This document shows positions 17,641-25,700 of a stretch of DNA of 54,913 nucleotides, one piece after another. Positions within the stretch are counted from its first letter, which is position 1, and each line of letters begins with the position of its first letter. This DNA is from Parabacteroides sp. (lineage in GTDB: Bacteria > Bacteroidota > Bacteroidia > Bacteroidales > Tannerellaceae): NCBI GenBank assembly GCA_022775005.1, contig JALFJR010000094.1, positions 1 through 54,913 of the forward strand. Reading direction: 5' to 3'. A model generated the notes under the pieces. The model did not search any database. It had not been told where the DNA came from and saw nothing but the letters and a program-made list of their open reading frames with translations. A program made the translations under genes and the position numbers.

Positions 17641-18872
17641 TATTTCTTTTTCAAAATGCTGTTCACGACACGCACGCTGGAGACCAGCTTATCGGTCGAA
17701 GTGAACACATCTACATTCCACACGTGCGAGGAGCGTCCCTTATGGATTATGGTACCGACCGCACGCACCGTGTCGCCCTCGTGTGCTGAGGAGACGTGGC
17801 TACCGCTGACCTGCATACCTACCACCATCTCATCCGGCTTGGCTAAAATCATAGAGCCCATACCGGCTACAGTCTCTGCCAAAGCCAAGGTCGCACCTCC
17901 ATGCAGGATGCCAAAAGGTTGGCGCGTCCGCTCATCCACCGGCATCGTGGCCTCCACTCGGTCTTCCGAAGCATAGGTGTATTGAATGCCGAGATTACCC
18001 ATCAAGGCATGTTTAGAACGGGCGTTCAGCTGATCCAGGGGTACATCCGCCGGGCGGATTGTAGCTAAGATCGCCTTCTCGACCGCTACGGCCACACCAT
18101 CCATTGTGTTAGGCAGTGTCGTGAAATCGGCACAGGCCTTCACGGAATCTCTTGCGTTGCCCATCGCCACGCCTGTGCCTGCCAATTGCAGCATCGAGAC
18201 ATCCGCTACACCGTCGCCAATGGCTACGACCTCCTCTGTGGTCACCTTCAGCATCTCCATCAAGACGGCCAACGTGTTGCCTTTATTGATGAAATGGGGA
18301 GCTACCTCCAAGAAATAATCCTCCGTGAGGAAAGCCTCCAGCACACCATCCAACCGCCGTTTCCAGTGGTTCTCCAAGCCACGCAAGGCCTCGCCATCAT
18401 CGCTGGTCAAAATACATTTGCAAGGCGAGAAATCGACCGCCTCGATAAACTTGTCGGTCCCGATGATGCGCATCTTGTTCAGTTCCGCCTCCTCCTGCAC
18501 ATGCGGGTTGTGCGGATCGTTCGTCAAAATGAAATCTTGGTGATAAGTGAAAATGGTAAAGCCATTCTCGTTCGCTTTCCGGTAGAGATAAGGAATCATT
18601 TCCGGATTGATACGCTTTTCAAACAGCAGCTCACCTGTTTGAGCATTGATGATTTGTCCGCCGTTGTAGGAAAGGATAAAGCCCCCATAGTGGTTCAGTT
18701 CCAAGGCTTCCGCCAAGGGCTGTACTCCTTTGGTAGGGCGTCCGGAGGCTAATACGATATGTACACCCATCTGTTGTGCCTTCAATAGGGCGGCATGGGT
18801 ACGCTGTGTAATCTCTTTTTGGTCATTCAATAATGTACCATCTACGTCTAAGACTAATAATTTGCACTGCAT
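17640..18872 (-). CDS. HAD-IIB phosphatase fused to a hotdog DHNA-CoA thioesterase (MenI-like)
   Basis: The 410-residue protein has two domains. Residues 1-285 are a Cof-type HAD-IIB phosphatase: LVLDVDGTLLND with Asp9 and Asp11, LASGRP, and AIGDGVADVSMLQLAGTGVA. Residues from about 294 to 410 are a hotdog thioesterase with PFGILHGGATLALAETVAG (His324, Glu333), VVGMQVSGSHVSSA and HKGRSSHVWNVDVF. These blocks closely follow E. coli MenI (YdiI), the DHNA-CoA thioesterase. Since the gene heads the men operon and no other thioesterase is there, the C-terminal half is probably the missing MenI step. The phosphatase substrate is unknown. MenA and MenH are not in this window. Confidence 0.85.
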   Translation of the reverse strand: MQCKLLVLDVDGTLLNDQKEITQRTHAALLKAQQMGVHIVLASGRPTKGVQPLAEALELNHYGGFILSYNGGQIINAQTGELLFEKRINPEMIPYLYRKANENGFTIFTYHQDFILTNDPHNPHVQEEAELNKMRIIGTDKFIEAVDFSPCKCILTSDDGEALRGLENHWKRRLDGVLEAFLTEDYFLEVAPHFINKGNTLAVLMEMLKVTTEEVVAIGDGVADVSMLQLAGTGVAMGNARDSVKACADFTTLPNTMDGVAVAVEKAILATIRPADVPLDQLNARSKHALMGNLGIQYTYASEDRVEATMPVDERTRQPFGILHGGATLALAETVAGMGSMILAKPDEMVVGMQVSGSHVSSAHEGDTVRAVGTIIHKGRSSHVWNVDVFTSTDKLVSSVRVVNSILKKK

Positions 18873-18906
18873 AGCGATCCGATTTTTTTAAGTGATAACC
18901 CATCTG

Positions 18907-18934
18907 GCACTTTCCTGGAATAACCGGAAAGTGC
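18907..18934 (-). promoter_or_regulatory. Perfect 9-base inverted repeat in the men operon leader
   Basis: GCACTTTCC (18907-18915) and GGAAAGTGC (18926-18934) are exact inverted copies around a 10-base centre. The repeat lies between the predicted promoter and the first codon of the operon, so it would form a hairpin in the 5' leader or act as an operator just downstream of the start point. There is no T-run. Function is inferred from position only. Confidence 0.5.
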
Positions 18935-18951
18935 ATGATGGATTGAGCGAG

Positions 18952-18959
18952 CAAAAATA
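18952..18959 (-). promoter_or_regulatory. Putative -7 box (TATTTTTG) of the men operon
   Basis: Read on the reverse strand the octamer is TATTTTTG, a match to TAnnTTTG, about 80 bases before the ATG of the HAD/thioesterase gene. No other good candidate lies in this leader. It would give a transcript covering all six men genes. Confidence 0.55.
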
Positions 18960-19057
18960 ACGATTCTCCCCGCATTCCCCAAGTCTTTTTCTCCTTTATA
19001 GTGGAAAAAAGTTGCTCTGTTCTGAGATAAACTTTTCGAAGAGCCGGTAAAACTTAA

Positions 19058-19191
19058 ATCCAAACTTTGGATTATACAATCCAAGCCTTGAACTGTATAA
19101 TCCAAGCTTTGGATTACAAAATCCAAGGCATGGATTGAAGTTTTGGTGGCGCATTCAATAAGTTTTAGAGGCGCATTCAATAAGTTAATGA
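19058..19191. repeat. 21-base tandem array plus a 22-base duplication
   Basis: Four units starting ATCCAA begin at 19058, 19079, 19100 and 19121, exactly 21 bases apart. Most contain a palindrome of the ATCCAAGCTTTGGAT kind. Directly after, GGCGCATTCAATAAGTT occurs twice (19148 and 19170, 22 bases apart). The region fills most of the 336-base gap between the men operon promoter and the broken panE gene. A reverse-strand reading frame through it is open only because 21 is divisible by 3 and shows heptads of the LDxxIQS type; no coding role is claimed. Confidence 0.85.
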
Positions 19192-19208
19192 CTCGTTTGC
19201 TTGGATTA

Positions 19209-19966
19209 CTATAAGCGCAGTTTCTCATACATCCGCCGGTAGGTTGGTGTAGCGATGCCTAACTGTTCGCCTAAACGGATGACGTAACCGGTGAGGCTTT
19301 CCAATTCTGTGGGTTTGCCGTTCTTGAAGTCGGTGTGCATGGAGGTGGTTGAGCCGGGAGGCATCATCTGCTGAGCGGCTAAGGAGGACGCAACGGTGTC
19401 TTCAGGCAATCCTGCATGAGCGGCATGTGCCACAGCTGCCAACTCCTCGCTGATAGCGATGAAGTCATCATGATGCTGAGCGATGACTTCATTCAAAGGT
19501 TGATCGAAATAGCTGGTGGTGGTGGCTGCGGTGGAGATCATATAAAATTTCTTCCAGTATAGACACACCCGCCCCAAATGGTTCGTCCTGGGCATAAGGC
19601 TTGGATGCGTTCGGGGATACCCAATCCGTTCAGTAAGGGGATGATGATTGTATCTGGACCAATCATCGGTTGAAGCTGACGGATGTTTGCCTCCAAGTCG
19701 TAGCCTTTTGTGCAACAGAAGAGGTAATCGACGGGGCCGATCTCGGCTGGAATATCGGTCGCTTTGTCGGGATGGGCTACGATCGTTTTCCCTTCCTGTT
19801 CGAGCTGGATTGTGATTCCTTGGGATTGGATCGCTCGCAAGTTCTCCCCGCGCCCCATAAAATTAATTTCCACTTGTGGATCTTCCGCATAGCGAGCAGC
19901 CATCCGTCCTCCATAGTATCCTCCAACTCCTCCAATGCCAGAGAATGCGATCTTTGTTTTCTTCAT
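19209..19966 (-). pseudogene. panE: 2-dehydropantoate 2-reductase, frameshifted with internal deletion
   Basis: The first 136 or so residues are a clear ketopantoate reductase N-terminus: GIGGVGGYYGGRMAARYA (nucleotide loop), CCTKGYDLEANI, and IIPLLNGLGIPERI with the conserved Asn. This frame stops at 19538. A second frame continues from WKKFYMISTAATTTSYF, the block holding the catalytic Lys, to the usual C-terminal helices (THTDFKNGKPTELE-like block), ending at 19209. At the junction (about 19548-19562) some 50-55 residues expected from the family are missing and the frame changes. The best reading is a deletion that broke the gene. PanE makes pantoate for coenzyme A. A sequencing error could explain a shift but not the missing segment. 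Confidence 0.8.
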
Positions 19967-19979
19967 GTTGCTTTTACTG

Positions 19980-20381
19980 TTATTTCTTCTTGCCTTTGCC
20001 TCCCTTGGCTGCTTTCGTGATCCGCTTGCCGGTCAGGTCGAACTGGCTGAGCATGTCGCCCGTCACTTCGTTCTGATTCTTCTTCACGAGCGTCATGTCT
20101 ACGTCGAAGCCGTTGCCGTTGAAGTAGAACGTGATCGATTTCTCCCGCTCGGTCACCTGCTCCACCTCGATCTGCTGTCCATCTGCGGAGAGATTCACCT
20201 TCAGTTTTCCATCCACACGAGTTACATCTACTGTCATCTCCTCGATATCGACGGGCAGATCTTGGATTTTCACTAACCATTGACCAATGAAATAGTCTTT
20301 GGACTCTCCTTGTGCGTGAGCTGCGAGTGTGCTGGCAGCCATCAGCATGCACATCATGCAAAATAATGCGATTTTCTTCAT
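19980..20381 (-). CDS. Small secreted protein of unknown function
   Basis: The 133-residue product has a clear signal peptide (KK n-region, Met/Leu-rich core, cleavage after AAHA near residue 22). The mature part begins with a FIGQW element and alternating beta-type segments, recalling small lipocalin-like Bacteroidota proteins, and ends in a very basic KAAKGGKGKKK tail. No catalytic motif is seen. It lies 13 bases upstream of the panE remnant on the same strand. A variant -7 box (TACCTTCG, reverse strand) is at 20416-20423. I do not recognise a named family. Confidence 0.7.
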   Translation of the reverse strand: MKKIALFCMMCMLMAASTLAAHAQGESKDYFIGQWLVKIQDLPVDIEEMTVDVTRVDGKLKVNLSADGQQIEVEQVTEREKSITFYFNGNGFDVDMTLVKKNQNEVTGDMLSQFDLTGKRITKAAKGGKGKKK

Positions 20382-20415
20382 TTTTCTTTGGGTTTTATTG
20401 ATTTGATTACGGGGA

Positions 20416-20423
20416 CGAAGGTA
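20416..20423 (-). promoter_or_regulatory. Variant -7 box (TACCTTCG) upstream of the small secreted protein
   Basis: Reading TACCTTCG on the reverse strand, it differs from TAnnTTTG at one base and lies 35 bases before the ATG at 20381. The same TTCG variant appears before the GH127 and helicase genes, also on the reverse strand. Confidence 0.4.
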
Positions 20424-20474
20424 GCCAAAAATTGGGTTATCTCGTGCGCCCCATCGTCCATTTTGAACCCGTTT

Positions 20475-20505
20475 TTCGACGAATCCCCCTGTTTGATTCG
20501 ATGAA
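20475..20505. promoter_or_regulatory. Imperfect 11-base inverted repeat in a divergent gap
   Basis: TTCGACGAATC (20475-20485) and GATTCGATGAA (20495-20505) pair at 9 of 11 positions. The repeat lies in the 236-base gap between the divergent small secreted protein gene and the MBL hydrolase gene, so it could be an operator for either. No regulator is adjacent. Confidence 0.3.
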
Positions 20506-20547
20506 TTTACGGAGGGTGCCGGGCGGCGGATCTTTTCTCGCTTGATC

Positions 20548-20581
20548 TTTGTGTGAGATCGCCATAAAATCGCTATGTTTG
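20548..20581 (+). promoter_or_regulatory. Promoter of the MBL hydrolase gene (TTTG-N22-TATGTTTG)
   Basis: TTTG at 20548-20551 and TATGTTTG at 20574-20581 are 22 bases apart, slightly longer than ideal. The -7 box ends 36 bases before the ATG at 20618. Confidence 0.6.
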
Positions 20582-20617
20582 CGCTGCTCTTTTTTAGATT
20601 TTTAGGACAAACTACGA

Positions 20618-21421
20618 ATGATGAAAAATAGAATCACGATGTTAGGAACTGGCAGCGCGCTGGTCACAAGGTGTTTTAATACCTGTTTTGTCTTGACAAG
20701 CAGCAGTGGTAAACATTTGTTGGTGGACACCGGAGGTGGCAATGGCATCCTGAGTCAGTTGGAACGTGCCGGTATCGAGCGAGGAACGATTTCGGATCTC
20801 TACATCACCCATGCGCATACGGATCATGTGTTAGGCGCTATCTGGCTCATCCGTTTGACGTTGCAACGGAAAACGCCTGCTGTGTTGTGTATCTTCAGCC
20901 ATCGACGTGTGTTGGATGTGTTGACCTCTTTTTGCCAGATGCTGCTGCCTAAAAAGTTGATTGATAAGATGCCGGATCGCATTGCATTCAAGGAGTTGCG
21001 GGAAGGGGATCGTTTCGAGGTGGGCGACATGCGGCTGCAATGTTTCGACATCCATTCGACGAAGGAGCAGCAGTTTGGCTTCACGGCCCTGTTGCCGGGA
21101 GATATTCGCCTGACCTGCTTGGGCGATGAGCCTTATAACGAGGTCAATGCGCGCTATGCGGAGGGCGCTGACTGGCTGATGAGCGAGGCTTTCTGTCTTT
21201 ATGCCGATCGGGAGCGGTATAAGCCGTATGAGAAAAATCATAGCACGGCCTTGGACGCGGCTCGTGATGCGGAGCGCCTGCATGCGCGCAACCTGATCCT
21301 CTATCACACCGAGGAGGACACGCTTGCGCAACGCCGTGCGCGCTATACGAAGGAGGCGGCCACGGTTTTCACCGGTTCTATCCATGTGCCCGACGATTTG
21401 GAGGTAATCGAATTGGGATAG
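20618..21421 (+). CDS. Metallo-beta-lactamase-fold hydrolase (RNase Z-like)
   Basis: The 267-residue protein has the MBL signature HAHTDH at 65-70, preceded by LLVDTGGGNG (38-43), and later His/Asp positions in CFDIHSTKEQQFGF, LGDEPYN and KNHSTALDAARDAERLHARNLILYHTEED. The layout resembles RNase Z and AtsA-type enzymes, with the final HTEED His in the expected place. It may hydrolyse a phosphodiester or ester; tRNA 3' processing is possible but not shown. Two ATG codons are adjacent at 20618 and 20621. It has its own promoter and no evident operon partner. Confidence 0.82.
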   Translation: MMKNRITMLGTGSALVTRCFNTCFVLTSSSGKHLLVDTGGGNGILSQLERAGIERGTISDLYITHAHTDHVLGAIWLIRLTLQRKTPAVLCIFSHRRVLDVLTSFCQMLLPKKLIDKMPDRIAFKELREGDRFEVGDMRLQCFDIHSTKEQQFGFTALLPGDIRLTCLGDEPYNEVNARYAEGADWLMSEAFCLYADRERYKPYEKNHSTALDAARDAERLHARNLILYHTEEDTLAQRRARYTKEAATVFTGSIHVPDDLEVIELG

Positions 21422-21465
21422 GGGAGCTGCAAACCTAAAAATCCATTCAAATTGCAAACTCAGCA

Positions 21466-21494
21466 TTGCAAATTCGATAAAATGTGTATCTTTG
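21466..21494 (+). promoter_or_regulatory. Promoter of the AAA ATPase gene (TTG-N18-TATCTTTG)
   Basis: TTG at 21466-21468 and TATCTTTG at 21487-21494. The -7 box overlaps an upstream in-frame GTG at 21484, showing that the GTG cannot be the start codon of the ATPase if this promoter is used. Confidence 0.65.
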
Positions 21495-21540
21495 CGCCTG
21501 CATAATCCCGAAAGGGAAGGTGGGCCGTAAAGTAAGTAAA

Positions 21541-22719
21541 GTGGAGGCATTTTTTAGGACACATAAATACTTGGTGGATCATCTCTACGCTCCGGTGCGG
21601 AGAGGGTTGATGGACGAGATCAACTGGGAGGATCGCTTGATTGGCATCAAAGGTTCCCGAGGTGTCGGCAAAACGACTTTCTTGCTTGATTATGCGAGGG
21701 AGCATTTTGGAGCAGATAACAGGGCTTGTCTTTATATCAATCTGAATCATTTCTATTTCACGGAGCGTACGTTGGTGGATTTCGCTACGGCGTTTAGGGC
21801 GAAGGGTGGACGTGTATTGCTGATCGATCAAGTGTTTAAATATGCCAATTGGTCGAGGGAGTTGCGCTACCTTTATGACACGTTCGAGGATTTGCGGATC
21901 GTGTTCTCTGGCTCGTCGGTAATGCGCTTGAAGGAGGAGAATCCGGATCTCTCGGGGCGGGTGGTCTCTTATAACTTGAGGGGCTTCTCATTCAGGGAGT
22001 TCTTGAACTTGATGTCGGGCAATGCTTTCCCGGCTTATTCGTTCGAGGAGGTGATGCATCGACATCGGGAGATTGCGCAGGAGATCTGTACGAAGGTGAA
22101 ACCGTTGGATTATTTTCAGGACTATCTGCATCATGGGTTTTATCCTTTCTTTTTGGAGAAGCGAAACTTCTCGGAGAATCTGTTGAAAACCATGAACATG
22201 ATGCTGGAGGTGGATGTGCTGTATATCAAACAGATTGAGCAAACCTATCTGCCAAAGCTGCGACGATTGCTCTATCTGCTTGCAGTGACGGCGCCTAATT
22301 CGCCGAACGTGAGCCAGCTGAGCAAAGAGATTGGCGCATCCAGAGCGACGGTGATGAATTACATCAAGTATCTGTCGGACGCACGACTGGTGAACATGCT
22401 TTATCCGGAGGGAGAGCGTTTCCCGAAGAAGCCTGCCTATGTGTATCCGTATAACTCGAACCTGATGTATCCCGTTCGCCCGGCTGAGGTGAATGTGCAG
22501 ACGGTGAGGGAGACGTTCTTCTTCAATCAATTGTTGAAAGATAACAAAGTGAACGAAGGTGGACGCAACGCTCGCTTCTTAGTGAATGGTCGCTATCCTT
22601 TCCGAGTGGAGGAGGGCTTACCAGCGAGGAACAATGCGGAGCTGTTTTATGCGGTGGATAAGGTTGAGGCTGGTGCTGGCAACGTAATCCCGCTCTGGTT
22701 GTTTGGCTTCTTATATTGA
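21541..22719 (+). CDS. AAA-family ATPase with C-terminal winged helix (AAA_14/DUF4143 type)
   Basis: The GTG at 21541 (giving MEAFFRTHKYLV) is chosen because a promoter overlaps the longer GTG option at 21484; the product is then 392 residues. A Walker A motif, GIKGSRGVGKTT, lies near residues 35-46, RVLLIDQVFKYANW is the Walker B region, and VFSGSSVMRL is a sensor-like block. The middle part (FSFREFLNLMSG) and a helix-turn-helix, VSQLSKEIGASRATVMNYIKYL, match the DUF4143-type ATPases common in Bacteroidota. The function of this family is unknown; roles linked to toxin or mobile systems are only speculation. It seems monocistronic. Confidence 0.82.
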   Translation: MEAFFRTHKYLVDHLYAPVRRGLMDEINWEDRLIGIKGSRGVGKTTFLLDYAREHFGADNRACLYINLNHFYFTERTLVDFATAFRAKGGRVLLIDQVFKYANWSRELRYLYDTFEDLRIVFSGSSVMRLKEENPDLSGRVVSYNLRGFSFREFLNLMSGNAFPAYSFEEVMHRHREIAQEICTKVKPLDYFQDYLHHGFYPFFLEKRNFSENLLKTMNMMLEVDVLYIKQIEQTYLPKLRRLLYLLAVTAPNSPNVSQLSKEIGASRATVMNYIKYLSDARLVNMLYPEGERFPKKPAYVYPYNSNLMYPVRPAEVNVQTVRETFFFNQLLKDNKVNEGGRNARFLVNGRYPFRVEEGLPARNNAELFYAVDKVEAGAGNVIPLWLFGFLY

Positions 22720-22766
22720 ATGTAAAATTGAGAGAGATATTTTAAAGTACTAATAGTTTTAAGTCT

Positions 22767-25700
22767 ATGACAAAGGAAAAGAAATTTATCACTTGTGATG
22801 GTAATGAGGCTGCTGCGCATATTTCTTATATGTTCAGTGAAGTTGCCGCAATTTATCCCATCACCCCGTCATCTACTATGGCTGAGCATGTGGATGAATG
22901 GGCTGCCGCAGGGCGTAAGAACATTTTTGGCGAGACCGTCAAGGTGCAGGAGATGCAATCTGAGGGTGGTGCTGCCGGTGCTGTTCACGGCTCTTTGCAA
23001 GCCGGTGCGTTGACTACGACTTACACGGCTTCTCAGGGTTTGTTGCTGATGATCCCGAACATGTATAAGATCGCCGGTGAGTTGCTGCCGTGCGTCTTCC
23101 ATGTGTCTGCACGTACGTTGGCTTCTCATGCGTTGTGTATCTTCGGTGACCATCAGGATGTGATGTCTTGCCGTCAGACAGGCTTCGCTATGTTGTGCGA
23201 GGGCTCTGTGCAGGAGGTGATGGACTTGGCGGGCGTGGCTCACTTGGCTACGTTGAAGAGCCGTGTGCCGTTCGTGAACTTCTTCGATGGTTTCCGTACT
23301 TCTCATGAGATCCAGAAGATCGAGAAGTTGGAGAGTGATGATTTGGCTCCGTTGATCGACCAGCAGGCATTGGCAGATTTCCGTGCGCGTGCGTTGAACC
23401 CGGAGCATCCGGTGGCACGTGGTATGGCAGAGAACCCCGATCACTTCTTCCAGCATCGTGAGTCTTCTAACGCTTTCTATGACGCAGTGCCGGCTATCGT
23501 TGAGGAGTATATGAACGAGATCAGCAAGATCACGGGTCGTCCTCATGGTTTGTTTGACTACTATGGTGCTCCCGACGCTGAGCGTGTGATCATCGCCATG
23601 GGCTCTGTAACGGAGGCTATCCGTGAGACAATCGACTACTTGGCCGCTAAGGGTGAGAAGGTTGGTTTGGTATCTGTTCACTTGTATCGTCCCTTCTCCG
23701 CTAAGCATTTCTTGGCGGCTGTTCCGGCAACGGCAAAGCGTATCGCCGTGTTGGATCGTACGAAGGAGCCGGGTGCAAACGGTGAGCCGTTGTATCTCGA
23801 CGTGAAGGAGTGCTTCTATGGTAAGGAGAATGCCCCGTTGATCGTAGGCGGTCGTTATGGTTTGGGTTCTAAGGACACTACTCCGGCACAAATCTTGGCG
23901 GTTTATGAGAACTTGGCGTTGCCGATGCCGAAGAACCAGTTCACACTGGGTATCGAGGATGACGTGACTTTCACCTCTCTGCCTAAGAAAGAGGAGATCG
24001 CGCTCGATGCTGACGGTATGTTCGAGGCGAAGTTCTACGGTTTGGGTGCAGACGGTACGGTCGGTGCTAACAAGAACTCCGTGAAGATCATCGGTGACAA
24101 CACCAACAAGTATTGCCAGGCTTACTTTGCATACGACTCTAAGAAGTCTGGTGGTTTCACCTGTTCACACTTGCGTTTCGGTGATCATCCGATCCGCTCT
24201 ACTTACTACGTGAACACGCCGAACTTCGTGGCTTGCCACGTACAGGCTTACCTGCACATGTATGATGTATTGCGTGGTTTGCGTCAGAACGGTACCTTCC
24301 TGTTGAACACCATCTGGGAGGGCGAGGAGTTGGCAAAGAACTTGCCGAACAACGTGAAGCGCTACATCGCTCAGAAGAACATCACGGTTTATTATATTAA
24401 TGCGACAAAGATTGCGCAGGAGATCGGTTTGGGCAACCGTACGAACACGATCCTGCAGAGTGCTTTCTTCCGCATCACGGGTGTCATCCCTGTTGACTTG
24501 GCGATCGAGCAGATGAAGAAGTTCATCGTGAAGTCTTATGGTAAGAAGGGTGAGGACGTTGTTAACAAGAACTACGCTGCCGTAGATCGTGGTGGTGAGT
24601 ATCATCAATTGGCTGTTGATCCCGCATGGGCAAATCTGCCTGCTGACGAGAAGGCGGCTAACAACGACCCGGCTTTCATCAACGAGGTAGTTCGTCCGAT
24701 CAACGCACAGGATGGTGACCTGTTGAAGGTTTCTGCGTTCAAGGGTATCGAGGATGGTACTTGGTATCAGGGCACTGCGAAGTATGAGAAGCGTGGTGTG
24801 GCTGCCTTTGTTCCGGTATGGAACAGTGCGAACTGTATCCAGTGTAACCAGTGTGCTTACGTTTGTCCTCACGCATCTATCCGTCCGTTCGTATTGAACG
24901 ACGAGGAGCAGGCTGGCGCAAACTTTGCAATGATCGACGTGAAGGCTCCGGCTGCCATGAAGGGCATGAAGTTCCGTATGCAGGTGGACGTTATGGACTG
25001 CTTGGGTTGCGGCAACTGTGCGGATGTATGTCCGGGCTTCAAGGGCAACAAGGCGCTGTCTATGGTTCCGTTGGAGGGTCAGCTGCCTGAGGCTGCTAAC
25101 TGGGATTACTGCGTAGAGAAGGTTTCTTCTAAGCAGCACCTGGTTGACGTGAAGTCTAACGTGAAGAACTCTCAGTTCGCTACACCGTTGTTTGAGTTCT
25201 CAGGCGCATGCTCCGGTTGTGGTGAGACTCCGTATGTGAAGCTGTTGACGCAGTTGTTTGGCGACCGTCAGATGGTGGCTAATGCAACAGGTTGTTCTTC
25301 TATCTACTCTGGTTCTGTACCTTCAACGCCTTACACAACGAATGAGAAGGGTCAGGGTCCGGCTTGGGCAAACTCATTGTTCGAGGACTTCTGCGAGTTC
25401 GGTTTGGGTATGGTCTTGGCAGACGAGAAGATGCACGAGCGCATCGAGGCGCTGTTGAAGGCTGCGTTGGAGTCTGAGGCTCCCGCTGAGTTCAAGGCTG
25501 CCGCTGAGGAGTGGATCGCAGGTCAGAAGGATGCTGAGGCAAGCAAGGCCGCTGCCGCTAAGTTGGTTCCGTTGATCGAGGCTGGTGCCGCTTCGGGTTG
25601 CGAGATCTGTGGTAAGCTGAAGGGCTTGACGCAATTCCTCGTGAAGAGAAGCCAGTGGATCATCGGTGGTGATGGTGCTTCCTACGATATTGGTTACGGT

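Noticed and set aside
18854-19228. Reverse-strand frame through the 21-base array with LDxxIQS heptads
   Set aside because: It is open because 21 is a multiple of 3, overlaps the start of the HAD/thioesterase gene and the end of panE, and has no ribosome site.
22869-23891. Long reverse-strand open frame opposite nifJ (340 codons), with another at 24165-25139
   Set aside because: Both mirror the strongly biased codons of nifJ; the translations are Arg/His/Leu-rich, show no family motif and have no start signals.
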